Part shown: piece by piece, positions 42,959 to 55,219 of the stretch | Layout of the letters: the number at the start of each line of letters is the position of its first letter | How positions within the stretch are numbered: position 1 is the stretch's first letter | Source of the DNA: Sinorhizobium meliloti 4H41 | GTDB lineage: Bacteria; Pseudomonadota; Alphaproteobacteria; Rhizobiales; Rhizobiaceae | Assembly: GCF_000375585.1 (NCBI RefSeq) | Contig: NZ_AQWP01000004.1 | Coordinates: 186,001-250,000, forward strand | Length of the DNA: 64,000 bases | Direction: 5' to 3' | Program-made: the position numbers and the translations under genes | The notes under the pieces: generated by a model | What the model was told of the DNA's origin: nothing | What the model saw: the letters and a program-made list of their open reading frames with translations, nothing else | The model's database searches: none

Positions 42959-43498
42959 AACGAACCCTTTCTTAGCAACATTGATCACCGCTGGGCGACG
43001 CACAGCGGGGTTTCGATTTTTGAGAGAGGGAAGTTCGTCAAGAGACGCGCAAAGCGCAGCAAAACAAATATCGGCAAACCAAGTATCGATGCACTCTCTT
43101 AAACGAGAACGGCGACCACGTCAACCTTCGTTTTCAGAAAGAATCCGAATACAACCTTTGGTAGATAGCTCCAGGCGGTCGCGTTTCTTTCCATACCGGT
43201 GCGCCCGCCGCTAGGCCAAATGAGCTGAGTAAACCGGTACGCCTCGAAGTGTTTTTACCTATTTAGCGCACCGTCTCGTACTCATCCTAGCTACTGTCTC
43301 GCCGCTTAAAAAGTTAATTCAGGTACTTCAAAACATCAATTCCATTTCTACCGTAGAACAATCCGCGTAAATTGCAGACACCGATTTCACCTCATATTCA
43401 GCTTCGAATAATATTTCTTGGCACTCCTATTAATCGATTGCCGTCGATGCTATTTAGGAGTTGCAGCCGCCCTATACGCCGGTCGCAGAAAGAATCCC
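42959..43498. other. 540-bp AT-richer intergenic region with cold-shock leader and groES promoter
   Basis: Between the cold-shock gene (minus) and groES (plus). The left part is likely the long 5' leader of the cold-shock message; the right part holds the CIRCE-like site at 43418. Base composition is visibly more AT-rich than the surroundings. No convincing short gene. Confidence 0.5.
43418..43444 (+). promoter_or_regulatory. Degenerate CIRCE (HrcA) operator candidate
   Basis: TTGGCACTC matches the left CIRCE half TTAGCACTC at 8 of 9 bases. After the canonical 9-base spacer comes GATTGCCGT, matching GAGTGCTAA at only 5 of 9. It lies 55 bases before the groES ATG, the expected place. Probably a decayed HrcA site. 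Confidence 0.4.
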
Positions 43499-43811
43499 AT
43501 GACATTTCGCCCGCTCCTCGACCGCGTCGTCATCCGACGCGCCGAAGGTAACATCAAATCCAAGGGCGGGATCATCATTCCCGACGCCGCCAAGGAAAAG
43601 CCCAAGAGGGCCAAGTGCTCGCCGTCGGTCCCGGCTCCCGCGGCGAAAGCGGAAGCTGATCCCGCTCGACGTCAAGATCGGCGACACGATCCTGTTCGGT
43701 AAATGGTCCGGAACAGAGGTCAAGATCGATGGCGAAGACCTACTGATCATGAAGGAATCCGACATTATGGACATCGTCGCGAACACCGTCGCGACGGCCA
43801 ATGCTGCCTGA
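43499..43811 (+). pseudogene. groES: GroES co-chaperonin with two single-base deletions
   Basis: The ATG at 43499 opens [36 protein letters not shown], clear GroES. A missing G near 43606 shifts the frame. Restoring it gives [17 protein letters not shown] missing A near 43653 shifts it again, after which [20 protein letters not shown] and [18 protein letters not shown] continue to a TGA at 43809-43811. With both bases restored the gene would be 104 codons, the normal length. As written, translation would stop at 43702 after 67 residues, missing the second half of the barrel. The intact groEL follows after 48 bp. Either a real pseudogene supplied in trans by another GroES, or two sequence errors in short runs. 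Confidence 0.8.
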
Positions 43812-45494
<1,683 letters not shown>

Positions 45495-45567
45495 GAGCAG
45501 TGCCTGAACCGTTCGGCCCGGTGGCCAGGCGGCGACACGCGAGCAACGACGGAGGGGGAGGCTTCCA

Positions 45568-45960
45568 ATGGCCATGCAGAACAGCAGCAAGACGTCAATC
45601 ACCCAGCAATTCGACAGCTACAAGCCATCCAAGGCGATCCTCGTATGGGCGTGCGCCGCGACGGCGGCCGCAACGATGATCGTCGGCTTCAATTGGGGCG
45701 GCTGGGTGACAGGCGGCACGTCTCGCACGGCGGCAGCGGCCGCAGCCGACATCGCACGCGGTGAACTGGCATCCGCCATATGCGTCGAGCGGTTCAACGC
45801 CGCGCCGGACGCGGCCGCAAAACTGATCGAGTTTAAGGCAATCACCGACGGTTACAAGAAGCGTCAATTCGTAGAGGCCGGCGGTTGGGCGACGATGCCG
45901 GGCCAGACCTCACCCGACAGCCGTAGCGTTCAAGGTTGCGCCACCGCTCTGGCCATCTGA
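45568..45960 (+). CDS. Hypothetical single-helix membrane protein
   Basis: A 130-residue protein. A polar N-terminus (~24 residues) precedes one membrane helix (ILVWACAATAAATMIVGFNWGGWVTGG), then an Ala-rich helical region with two cysteines (SAICVERF and VQGCATA). No domain recognised. GGAGGGGGAGGCTTCC precedes the ATG. It follows groEL by 73 bp and may be co-transcribed. Confidence 0.65.
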   Translation: MAMQNSSKTSITQQFDSYKPSKAILVWACAATAAATMIVGFNWGGWVTGGTSRTAAAAAADIARGELASAICVERFNAAPDAAAKLIEFKAITDGYKKRQFVEAGGWATMPGQTSPDSRSVQGCATALAI

Positions 45961-46030
45961 GCGCAAAATCTGAAAAGCGCTCCCGTGTTTGTTTGGGGCG
46001 CTTCAATCTGCCAGATCAGGAGAACGTCAA

Positions 46031-46198
46031 ATGATCCGTTTCGAGAGAAAGCCCGACCCGCAGCCCTCGCTGAAGGAAGCCGAAACCAATCGCACCAAGC
46101 AAATAAGCGAAACCGCGAAGGAAGAGAACAAGAAATCGGACACAACGGGAGCGCGGCGTCGCGCGCCTCAAGCGGCTGATGACGACCGGCTCATTTGA
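46031..46198 (+). CDS. Small highly charged hypothetical protein
   Basis: A 55-residue hydrophilic protein (MIRFERKPDPQPSLKEAETN...), rich in Lys, Glu, Arg and Thr, probably disordered. CAGGAGAACGTCAA precedes the ATG. The short distance to its neighbours (70 and 90 bp) suggests one transcript. No function known to me. Confidence 0.5.
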   Translation: MIRFERKPDPQPSLKEAETNRTKQISETAKEENKKSDTTGARRRAPQAADDDRLI

Positions 46199-46288
46199 GA
46201 GCATATTGGACGCCACGGCCTGTTTCTCATTGGCCCGCCCGTATGGCGGTTCGGCTTTATCAAATTCAACGTCAAAAGGATCGCATCG

Positions 46289-46432
46289 ATGGCTAAAGGA
46301 CAAGTGAGAGGCAACCGCGAGACGCGGAAGCCGAAAAAGGAAAAGGCGCCGGTGAAGGTAGAGACGAGCTTCACCAATCAGCTCAAGAATGCCGAGAAGA
46401 GCAGCCCACAGGGTGGTAAACACAAAGGCTGA
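46289..46432 (+). CDS. Small basic conserved protein
   Basis: A 47-residue Lys-rich protein: MAKGQVRGNRETRKPKKEK, then APVKVETSFTNQLKNAEKSS and a GGKHKG end. AAAAGGATCGCATCG gives a good binding site. Very similar short MAKGQ(x)RGNRE(x)KKPKK proteins occur widely in rhizobia as uncharacterised genes; nucleic-acid or ribosome binding is conceivable from the charge. Confidence 0.6.
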   Translation: MAKGQVRGNRETRKPKKEKAPVKVETSFTNQLKNAEKSSPQGGKHKG

Positions 46433-46483
46433 GCCCAAGGGACCGGCGGGGGCGCTGGAAGACTTCGGAGGCGCGTGCAACGG

Positions 46484-47014
46484 CTATTTTGGCGCTGCGG
46501 CCGCGGTTTCGCCCGGCGGCAAGATCCTGAACATAAAGGTTGATACCTTTTCCCCTGGCTTGAACGGGCCCGGCACTTGATGACTTACCGGCTTCAGGCT
46601 TTGAAGGAATGCTGCAATTGCGCTTGCGTCTTCTTTTGTGAGTTGCGCAAATGCGTGCCACGGCATGATCGGCGCCAGCATGCGGCCGTCGGGGCGCTGC
46701 CCGGTCTGAATGGCAGTGACAATCTGCTCCCTGGTCCAGCTGCCGATGCCGGTCTCCTTGTCGGGCGTGATGTTGCGGCCGATGAAAACACCCTCTCCGG
46801 GAATTTCGAAGCCTACATCCGACCCGCCGAGAAAGCGTGAGCTGTCCGGCTTTCCAAAAAAATATCCCGGTGTGTGGCAGTCGTTGCAGCCGCCCATCGT
46901 GACGAGATATTCTCCCCGCGCAATTTCGGGATCGTCGGCAGCAGCAGCCCCGAGCGGCTGTAGCCCAAAAGCATAGGTGGCGAAACATGCGAACCCGATG
47001 CCCAACCGAAACAT
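46484..47014 (-). CDS. Periplasmic c-type cytochrome
   Basis: A 176-residue monohaem cytochrome c with a signal peptide (cleavage near AAA/DDPEIARGEYL). The haem site is CNDCH (43-47) in YLVTMGGCNDCHTPGYFF. The likely axial Met is M117 in RMLAPIMPWHAFAQLT. The architecture (GEYLV...CNDCHTP...GRNITPDKETGIG) is that of cytochromes serving dehydrogenases such as alcohol or aldehyde dehydrogenase. No dehydrogenase gene is adjacent. Confidence 0.9.
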   Translation of the reverse strand: MFRLGIGFACFATYAFGLQPLGAAAADDPEIARGEYLVTMGGCNDCHTPGYFFGKPDSSRFLGGSDVGFEIPGEGVFIGRNITPDKETGIGSWTREQIVTAIQTGQRPDGRMLAPIMPWHAFAQLTKEDASAIAAFLQSLKPVSHQVPGPFKPGEKVSTFMFRILPPGETAAAAPK

Positions 47015-47239
47015 GCTTGCCTCCTTGAGGTTCGCTGCTGAAGCAAACTGAATATCATAACGGAGTTGCCCTATATATTAGCCATTTTGAATTATCGGGA
47101 AATCGCCGAACCTCTATGTGGATCAGCCTGACGGAGGTCGCACCATTCGGCGACGACCTCCTCGGAAAGTGCGGCCGGTAGAGCGCTCCTGGCCAGCGCC
47201 CTGCAGCACCTGTGCGACAACAAATTGCGATGCCGCAGG

Positions 47240-47578
47240 CTAATGCTGCTGGCCAATATGCGAAAAGAGCGACTGCTTCAATTGCTGGCGTACCTCATCA
47301 GGCTGCTTCGACAGCGCCGCCGCAATTGTTCTAAGCTCCCGCCTTAGCCCATAGAGCTGATCCAGCAGCGCAAGGATGATCGGGACAGCGTCATCATTGA
47401 CGTTCATGTCGCGCCGGAGCTCACAAACCAGGCGGATTCGAGCGACGTCGACGTCGTCAAATGAGAGCCCGCTCTCGCCTTGAGCCGGCACGATCCAGCC
47501 GCTTTGCACCCACTGGCGCAGCTGTTTGAGCGTTACAGCATCGCACTGTTCAAGGACTTGCCTCTCCGACAATTTCAT
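47240..47578 (-). CDS. cbpM: CbpM-like modulator of CbpA
   Basis: A 112-residue MerR-fold-like helical protein: QVLEQCDAVTLKQLRQWVQSGWIVPAQG, then DVARIRLVCELRRDMNVNDDAVPIILALLDQLYGLRREL. This is the CbpM family, which binds the J domain of CbpA and inhibits its co-chaperone and DNA-binding activity. Its ATG overlaps the cbpA stop (ATGA). Confidence 0.88.
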   Translation of the reverse strand: MKLSERQVLEQCDAVTLKQLRQWVQSGWIVPAQGESGLSFDDVDVARIRLVCELRRDMNVNDDAVPIILALLDQLYGLRRELRTIAAALSKQPDEVRQQLKQSLFSHIGQQH

Positions 47579-48492
47579 GTGGCCCTCCGTAGAGCTTCGC
47601 GCGGGTCATAGGCGTGGCTCTGCCGCCACGTTTCCATGAAACGCTCGAGATCGGGATCGGTCGCCGCCGGCAGAACGACCTTCAGCGTGACACGCTGATC
47701 CCCGGCGGGGCCGTTTTGAGACTTCACCCCTTTGCCCCTGAGACGCAGGATGTCGCCCGTATTTGAACCCTTGGGGATGGTCATCGATACGCGCCCGGAA
47801 ATCGTCGGCACTTCGATCTTTGCACCAAGTACGGCTTCATAGAGCGTAATCGGAAGATCCATTTCGATGTCGTTGCCTTCACGACGGAAGACGGAGTGAG
47901 AACGGACGCTGATTTCGATCAAGGCATCTCCGGGTTCCCCGCCAGCAATCCCCGGTGCCCCCTTGCCCCTCAGCCTGAGCGTGCTGCCGTCACGTGTGCC
48001 GGCGGGAATGGCCAAGTCGAGCGTGTTCCCGTCGGGAAAGGTGATGCGGCGTCGGGCACCGTTTGCCGCGTCCTGGAACTCGATTTCGAGGTGATAATGA
48101 CGGTCCTGCCCACGCGCCCTGAAACGAGCCCCTGCCCCGCCCCGCCCGAAAACATCCGCGAAGATATCCGACACATCTTCAAATTCACCGGTTCCGCCCG
48201 CTGCCCCATACCGCCGCGCGTGGTCTGCATCGGCGTAGTGCCTGTAAAAGTGCTGCGGCGGCCGTTCCGCCCCCGATGCATCGATCTCGCCCCGGTCGAA
48301 CCGGGCCCGCTGCTCGGGATCGCTCAGCAAATGGTGGGCTGCGGAAAGCGCCTTGAATTTGGCTTCCACTTCCTTGTCGCCTGGATGCAGATCCGGATGC
48401 AGCTCCTTTGCGCGCTTGCGGTAGGCTTTGCGGATCTCATCCGGTTTGGCGGTACGCGGAACGCCGAGTATCTGATAGGGATCATCAGTCAC
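47575..48492 (-). CDS. cbpA: CbpA, DnaJ-class co-chaperone
   Basis: A 305-residue J-domain protein without the zinc-finger domain. The J domain has YQILGVPRTAKPDEIRKAYRKRAKELHPD with the HPD at 32-34. A Gly/Phe-like linker follows, then two DnaJ C-terminal substrate-binding domains (LDLAIPAGTRDGSTLRLRGKG and VSMTIPKGSNTGDILRLRGKG). It stimulates DnaK ATPase in stress and stationary phase. Coupled to cbpM, and 82 bp downstream of the FATGY response regulator on the same strand. Confidence 0.92.
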   Translation of the reverse strand: MTDDPYQILGVPRTAKPDEIRKAYRKRAKELHPDLHPGDKEVEAKFKALSAAHHLLSDPEQRARFDRGEIDASGAERPPQHFYRHYADADHARRYGAAGGTGEFEDVSDIFADVFGRGGAGARFRARGQDRHYHLEIEFQDAANGARRRITFPDGNTLDLAIPAGTRDGSTLRLRGKGAPGIAGGEPGDALIEISVRSHSVFRREGNDIEMDLPITLYEAVLGAKIEVPTISGRVSMTIPKGSNTGDILRLRGKGVKSQNGPAGDQRVTLKVVLPAATDPDLERFMETWRQSHAYDPREALRRAT

Positions 48493-48574
48493 CGATCACC
48501 TCCACCAATTTGACGTGCACGTGGACTGCGTGGCTGCGGCAAGCTGCGCGTCAACATCTTCAGGCCTCTGCTCG

Positions 48575-48937
48575 CTAGACTTCCTTTGAAATCTGCACCA
48601 GCGCGGTTTCCAGTTCGCTGTCCAGAAACGGCTTCGTGAGCAAGGGGATGTTCGAGTACCTAGTGTCCAGGCCTTTGCTGCCGTAGCCCGTGGCAAAAAT
48701 GAAGGGTACGTTGCGTTCCGCCAGAACGTCCGCGACCGGATAACTGGGCTCCCCGTCCAGATTGACGTCGATGATGGCGATGTCGAACTGACCTTTCCGC
48801 GCGATATCGAGCGCCTCCTGCATCCGAGAGGCTATAGCGACGACCTCATGCCCGAGCTCGCATAGACTATCTTCAATTAGCATGGCGATCATGGCTTCGT
48901 CTTCGACCACGAGTACCCGAAGTCTGCGCTCTGTCAT
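48575..48937 (-). CDS. Single-domain FATGY response regulator (SMa0114-like)
   Basis: A 120-residue receiver domain with no output domain. Acidic residues are in VVEDEAM, the phospho-acceptor is D57 (IIDVNL), and the conserved Lys is K102 (TKPF). The segment FATGY (81-85) replaces the usual switch Thr/Ser arrangement and marks the HWE-kinase-associated FATGY class exemplified by Sinorhizobium SMa0114. It lies 26 bp downstream of the HWE kinase and is its cognate phosphate acceptor. SMa0113/SMa0114 were linked to catabolite control in S. meliloti (recalled knowledge). Confidence 0.9.
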   Translation of the reverse strand: MTERRLRVLVVEDEAMIAMLIEDSLCELGHEVVAIASRMQEALDIARKGQFDIAIIDVNLDGEPSYPVADVLAERNVPFIFATGYGSKGLDTRYSNIPLLTKPFLDSELETALVQISKEV

Positions 48938-48963
48938 GCGTCAGGCCTGTAGAAGCTTGAACG

Positions 48964-51498
48964 TCATGCCAGTGGCGCCTCGATGTGAAAGCGCACGCCG
49001 CTCGGCGCAAACACAAGATCGACCTTGCCGCCGAGTTCGCGAGCCAAAGCACGTTCGAGCAGGCGGGTGCCAAAACCCGTCCGCGCTGGGACTTTGACAG
49101 ATGGACCACCAATCTCCTCCCATTGTAAATGCAGGTGAGATACGCTCTCAATATCGCTGACATGCCAGCTGACCTTGATGAGACCGCGGTCGTTCGTGAG
49201 CGCCCCGTATTTCGCAGCATTCGTGCAAAGCTCATGAAAAGCCATCGACAATGCCAATGCCATTTTCGGCCGCAACCGGATCGGCGGACCGGAAGCCTCA
49301 ACGCGCTGCTGGGGTTCCACGCAGATTGGATTGATCGTCGCGAGAAGGACCTCTTGAAGATCCGCACCCTGCCAGCTCTCCCGAGTAAGCACGTCGTGCG
49401 CCCTCGCCAATGCGACGAGCCGGCTTTGGAACCGGGCAAAATCCTGGCTTGCATTTACACCACGGAAGGTTTGCGCAGCCAGCGATTGAACCGTGGCGAG
49501 CGTGTTCTTCACGCGGTGGTTCAGTTCGTTGACCAGGAGCTTGCGGTGTTCTTCGCTGCGTCGCCTTTCCGTAATATCGCGCGCGATCTTCGACGCGCCG
49601 ACGACGCGACCGCGGGCGTCTTTCAAAGGGGAAACCGTCAAGGAGACATCGATCAGGGTTCCGTCCTTTCGAATCCGTACCGTCTCATAATGGTCGATGT
49701 GCTCGTCTCGCCGAATCCTCTCAAGAATGCCGGGCTCCTCGTCCTGGCGGTCGGGCGGAATGAGGATGTTTATAGGCTTTCCGATCACTTCCTCGGCGCT
49801 ATAGCCGAACAGGCGTTCGGCACCTCTATTCCAAGTCTGGATGATGCCTTGCGTGTCCTTGCTTACGATCGCATCGTCCGAAAACCTGACAATGGCCGCG
49901 AGCCGTTCTTCATATTCCGCAGCCTTCTCGCGATCGGAGATGTCCACCAGCATGTTGACCGCCCCAACGAGATTGCCGGCGACGTCATGCAGCGGAGTGG
50001 GATAGGGTATGAACGGCACACGGGTCCCATCCGGCCTTTCCGCCACGGCTTGTTCGCCACGGACCGGTCGGTCTTCTTTGAGCGCCACGGCCATTGGACA
50101 TTGGTCGTGCGGCAGGTAGGTGCCGTCCGGTCTGTAGAGACGCCAGGTGACACACCATTTGTCTCCGATCTGTGGGGTGCGGCCGGCCATCTCGACAGCC
50201 GCCTTATTGAAGAAAGTGATGCGACCTTCGGCATCTGTGGTGTAGACGGCGGCGGGCAGCGCCTCGAGCAAATCACGCATATGCTGTTCGCTTTCGCGAA
50301 GCCTGTCGTCCATGCGTTTCGCTTCGGTGACATCAAGCAGAACCCGCACCCCATAACGGAATCGACCGGCGTGATCGCGGACAGTCGAACTGTAAACATC
50401 GAGATAAACCACCGTACCGTCGGGCTTCACGGCACGTTTGCGAATTGCATAGGTATCAATCTCTCCGTTGACCTGCCGCGCATAGGAGCGGGCTTCCTCA
50501 CCGCGGTCATCCTCATGCGTATAGTCGAGGAACGTCATAGTCAGGAGTTGTTCGCGCGAGCGGCCCAGCATGGTGCAGAATGCGTCATTCACCCGCAACA
50601 GGCGGCCATTCGCATCGGATTCAGCGATCCCGATCGTCGCCGCCTGGTAGGTGGCCGAAAGGCGTTCCTCGCTCTCACGCCGTGCGTCTTCCGATTCGTA
50701 CAGGCTGGTAACATCGGTCGTGAAGCATCGGGTGTTAACGAATTTTCCGTCATCGAAGCGGCTGTTGGATGTGATCAGCACATGCTTGATCGAGCCATCG
50801 CGTGCGCGCAAGCGGGCGGGATAGCGATCGAGTTTTTCGCCACAGGACAGGCGGTCAAGAATGTCGCCGATGACAGGCGGATCTGCGTGAAATTCAGCGA
50901 TGTGCCGGCCTACATACTCGTCCGCCGGATATCCGAGGAGCTCCAGCTCTGCCTTGTTCGCCCGCAGGATGATGCCTGCGGCGCTGACGATGTGCAGTCC
51001 GATCGCGCTGTTTTCGAAGAAGTCCTCCAGGTCCTTGCTCTTGCGGCTGACCTCCTCCTCGATCCGCTTCTGTTGCGAAATATCCTGGAAGCAATTGATC
51101 GCCCCTTGAATTTCTCCCCGATGATCTCTGAGAGGGCGAATGTTCACAAGCGCAGAAATGCGGGATCCGTCGGGTCTTTCGATGATCACCTCGGCGTTGC
51201 GCGTGGAGACACCCTTCTTGACCGCCTTAGCCATAGGGCAGTCCTGATGCTCCAAGAGCGCGCCGTCCGGAAGGAAAAGACGCTGGGACCCACAAAACCG
51301 CTCTCGCGGTGAGCTGAGCGATGGCTGTCTACCCCAAAGCTCGGCTGCCTCCGCGTTGTATCGCACGAGCCATCCCTCGTGATCACAGACATAAACGGCT
51401 CCCGGGATCGCATCGAGCGCAGTTGGAGCTGACGTGATCAGGGCTTCGTATTCGGTCAGTACGCGACCGGTAAGCGGAAATTCTTCGACATTCGACAT
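48964..51498 (-). CDS. Multi-PAS HWE-family sensor histidine kinase (SMa0113-like)
   Basis: An 844-residue cytoplasmic kinase with about five PAS/PAC units in a row (for example AIPGAVYVCDHEGWLVRYN, ENSAIGLHIVSAAGIILRAN, ATIGIAESDANGRLLRVND, ALPAAVYTTDAEGRITFFN, FSDDAIVSKDTQGIIQTWN). The HWE catalytic core follows: LLVNELNHRVKNTLATVQSLA with H661, the HELCTNAAKYGAL N-box and the LQWEE motif. Start at 51498 (MSNVEEF) has GAGGGACC upstream; nine extra residues are possible. A perfect EcfG-type promoter lies 117 bp upstream. The kinase probably integrates redox, light or energy cues. Confidence 0.92.
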   Translation of the reverse strand: MSNVEEFPLTGRVLTEYEALITSAPTALDAIPGAVYVCDHEGWLVRYNAEAAELWGRQPSLSSPRERFCGSQRLFLPDGALLEHQDCPMAKAVKKGVSTRNAEVIIERPDGSRISALVNIRPLRDHRGEIQGAINCFQDISQQKRIEEEVSRKSKDLEDFFENSAIGLHIVSAAGIILRANKAELELLGYPADEYVGRHIAEFHADPPVIGDILDRLSCGEKLDRYPARLRARDGSIKHVLITSNSRFDDGKFVNTRCFTTDVTSLYESEDARRESEERLSATYQAATIGIAESDANGRLLRVNDAFCTMLGRSREQLLTMTFLDYTHEDDRGEEARSYARQVNGEIDTYAIRKRAVKPDGTVVYLDVYSSTVRDHAGRFRYGVRVLLDVTEAKRMDDRLRESEQHMRDLLEALPAAVYTTDAEGRITFFNKAAVEMAGRTPQIGDKWCVTWRLYRPDGTYLPHDQCPMAVALKEDRPVRGEQAVAERPDGTRVPFIPYPTPLHDVAGNLVGAVNMLVDISDREKAAEYEERLAAIVRFSDDAIVSKDTQGIIQTWNRGAERLFGYSAEEVIGKPINILIPPDRQDEEPGILERIRRDEHIDHYETVRIRKDGTLIDVSLTVSPLKDARGRVVGASKIARDITERRRSEEHRKLLVNELNHRVKNTLATVQSLAAQTFRGVNASQDFARFQSRLVALARAHDVLTRESWQGADLQEVLLATINPICVEPQQRVEASGPPIRLRPKMALALSMAFHELCTNAAKYGALTNDRGLIKVSWHVSDIESVSHLHLQWEEIGGPSVKVPARTGFGTRLLERALARELGGKVDLVFAPSGVRFHIEAPLA

Positions 51499-51920
51499 GA
51501 AAACAGGTCCCTCGCGGCTCTTCAAGGGATCGATTGAATCTCAGCCGGAGTCATGGAGGGACAACTCTGCTCGACGCGCGACCCCAGGTGCGCAATGTTT
51601 GCTTAACGCGTATCAACGTACCAGACGCGGTTTTGTTCCAGACATTTTTGACTCGCACATTCTCGGACCGGTCTCCTCATCCAGGCAGACTGTTGACCGC
51701 CCCCATTTGCTCTCGACGCAGATGCGCCACACAAATGGGCAACCTATCGAAAGCTTACATCTAGACCGCGGCGCTTCAGAGATCTACAGTCGAGCTTCTG
51801 TGAGCCTGAAATTGCATCAGGTCCAGCCCTTCGCGTCGCCCACCGCAATGAATTGCGGTTCGGGCCCGCGCTTAAGCCCTCAATAAACGCAATCTGACCG
51901 TGCAAGCGGGAGGAGTTTCC
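51499..51920. other. Intergenic region between HWE kinase and GFA genes
   Basis: A 422-bp gap containing the stress promoter at 51615-51639 (minus). I see no convincing small gene or repeat copy in the rest. CCACCGCAATGAATTGCGGTTCGGG (51840-51864) includes a small hairpin CCGCAATGAATTGCGG. Confidence 0.5.
51615..51639 (-). promoter_or_regulatory. EcfG/RpoE2-type promoter of the HWE kinase
   Basis: On the minus strand GGAAC (51639-51635), 16 bases, CGTT (51618-51615): an exact match to the alphaproteobacterial general stress consensus GGAAC-N16/17-CGTT, 117 bases before the kinase ATG. Confidence 0.75.
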
Positions 51921-52328
51921 ATGGCCACTGCCCAATGCGCCTGCGGCGCTCTAAGATTGATGCTTAACGAACCGCCACAACTGACCGCGCTGTGTCACTG
52001 TTTCGCCTGTCAGCGAAGAACTGGTGCACCTTTCAGCGCGAATGCGTTCTACTCGATCGACTGTGTCGAAATATCTGGCGTGTCTACAGAATACATTCGT
52101 ACTGCCGAGAGCGGTCGCAAGGTCCGAATGCATTTTTGCCCAAGCTGCGGCTCGACCGTCTATTGGAAAGCCGATGCTTCGCCGTCCTGGATCGGGGTGG
52201 CGGTAGGGTCATTTGCCGACCCGAACTTCGCCCCGCCTGCCATGTCAGTATTTGAGCAATCGAAACATAAGTGGGTGCAGCTCGATGAAATGGTGGAGCA
52301 ATTCCAGGGCCTTCCAATCGGGCAGTAA
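51921..52328 (+). CDS. GFA-family zinc protein (glutathione-dependent formaldehyde-activating-like)
   Basis: A 135-residue protein with the GFA zinc-binding pattern: CACGALRL at the N-terminus, CHCFACQRRTGAPFSAN, and FCPSCGSTVYW. GGGAGGAGTTTCC precedes the ATG at 51921. Despite the family name, most members are of unknown activity. No formaldehyde pathway gene is adjacent. Confidence 0.88.
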   Translation: MATAQCACGALRLMLNEPPQLTALCHCFACQRRTGAPFSANAFYSIDCVEISGVSTEYIRTAESGRKVRMHFCPSCGSTVYWKADASPSWIGVAVGSFADPNFAPPAMSVFEQSKHKWVQLDEMVEQFQGLPIGQ

Positions 52329-52489
52329 ACGCAGGTATCGGCACGGGGAGGCTAGAGCCGGTGGGCGCGCACAAACTTTCCACGCGCTGCAGACGTTCTG
52401 CTCACCGCTGAAAGCGACGGCTCACCAATCTGCTGCTCTCTAGCCGCCGCCTGAAACGATCCGAAGCACCGGTGGATGAGGTTTCTGAT

Positions 52490-52909
52490 TCATCTATGGT
52501 GCCAAGGATTTACCACGGTAAGTCCAGCCGCTTCGAACGGGCTGATATCGCGCGTCGCGACGATAAATCCCCTGGAGGCGGCAATGGCGGCAATATATCC
52601 GTCGGGCGTCGGAAATCCCTTGCCGGCGGCTCGAGCGGTCACGGCAAGCCCGGCATAGTAGCGAGCAGCTCCGGTATCGAACGGCAATACGCGATCGCCA
52701 AACAGTTCGAGCACGCCGTCAAGCATTTCGGCCAGAGCCTTCTTGCGCCGACCGTCCGGCAGTGCACCGATGCCGAACAGCAGTTCGGCCAAGGTCACAC
52801 TGGACAGATAAAGGGTTTCAGCGACCTGCTCGTTCAACCAGGAGCGCACGGCCGGATCGGCGGCCGGTTTCATCGCCTCGGAGACGACATTCGTATCGAG
52901 GACAATCAT
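52490..52909 (-). CDS. PIN-domain toxin (VapC/FitB type)
   Basis: A 139-residue PIN ribonuclease. Acidic site residues are seen in MIVLDTNVVSE (D5, E11), in VTLAELLFG and in TPDGYIAAIAASRGFIVATRD. The start overlaps the antitoxin stop (ATGA). FitB/VapC toxins cleave tRNA or other RNA when freed from the antitoxin. Confidence 0.9.
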   Translation of the reverse strand: MIVLDTNVVSEAMKPAADPAVRSWLNEQVAETLYLSSVTLAELLFGIGALPDGRRKKALAEMLDGVLELFGDRVLPFDTGAARYYAGLAVTARAAGKGFPTPDGYIAAIAASRGFIVATRDISPFEAAGLTVVNPWHHR

Positions 52910-53160
52910 TCAAATCTCATCGGCTGCGCCGGCGCCTTGTCACGTACCTCGTCGAACACTGCGAAATCGTCATTGGTCAGGCCCAATCGCCGGCCGAGCT
53001 CGGCCAGGGCATCGCCCATGCGAACGCGCTGCTCGGGCTTCACCGCACTTTCCAGAATCTCCCGCACTTCCGCCTCGGTGCTGCGGCCGTGCATCGCCGC
53101 TCTCACGCGCAATGCGCGATGCACTTCATCGGGCACATTCCGAACCGTCAGGATCGCCAT
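52906..53160 (-). CDS. Ribbon-helix-helix antitoxin (FitA-like)
   Basis: An 84-residue protein. The RHH DNA-binding part MAILTVRNVPDEVHRALRVRAAMHGRSTEAEVREILESAV is typical of FitA/plasmid-stability antitoxins. The C-terminal ~40 residues should bind and block the toxin. GAGGGTTTGACT precedes the ATG at 53160. It probably represses its own promoter. Confidence 0.88.
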   Translation of the reverse strand: MAILTVRNVPDEVHRALRVRAAMHGRSTEAEVREILESAVKPEQRVRMGDALAELGRRLGLTNDDFAVFDEVRDKAPAQPMRFE

Positions 53161-53282
53161 AGTCAAACCCTCGCATTCGCCTTCAATGATAGCAATATAG
53201 TCTTTTTGCAGTCATGTCGCAAGTTTTGGGCGACAGGGCTTTACGCTAGACTAGAATTTCCGCTTTCCCCGAGACGGGGAAC

Positions 53283-53348
53283 TCTCTAACCCTTTGTTTT
53301 CCGCAATCCCGGACGGAAAACCGCTGCGCACTTTTTCCTGGAATTGCG

Positions 53349-53351
<3 letters not shown>
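53283..53351 (+). repeat. RIME-like repeat, copy F (module 2 only)
   Basis: Begins with the module-1 end CTCTAACCC, lacks the first palindrome, then carries a diverged module 2 (CGGACGGAAAACCGCTGCGC...TTTTTCCTGGAATTGCGCTA). The final CTA is the stop of the peptide ATPase gene. Confidence 0.75.

Positions 53352-55215
<1,864 letters not shown>

Positions 55216-55219
<4 letters not shown>

Noticed and set aside
43310..43345. Heat-shock sigma (RpoH) promoter before groES
   Set aside because: CTTCAAAA and CCATTT occur, but they are only about 8 bases apart, too close for a promoter.
47015..47239. Short open frames between the cytochrome and cbpM genes
   Set aside because: The best is about 21 codons with no binding site; nothing supports a gene.
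49129..51312. 727-codon plus-strand open frame opposite the HWE kinase
   Set aside because: The minus-strand kinase has PAS, HRVKN and N-box motifs and a matching promoter; the plus frame is a codon-bias artefact.
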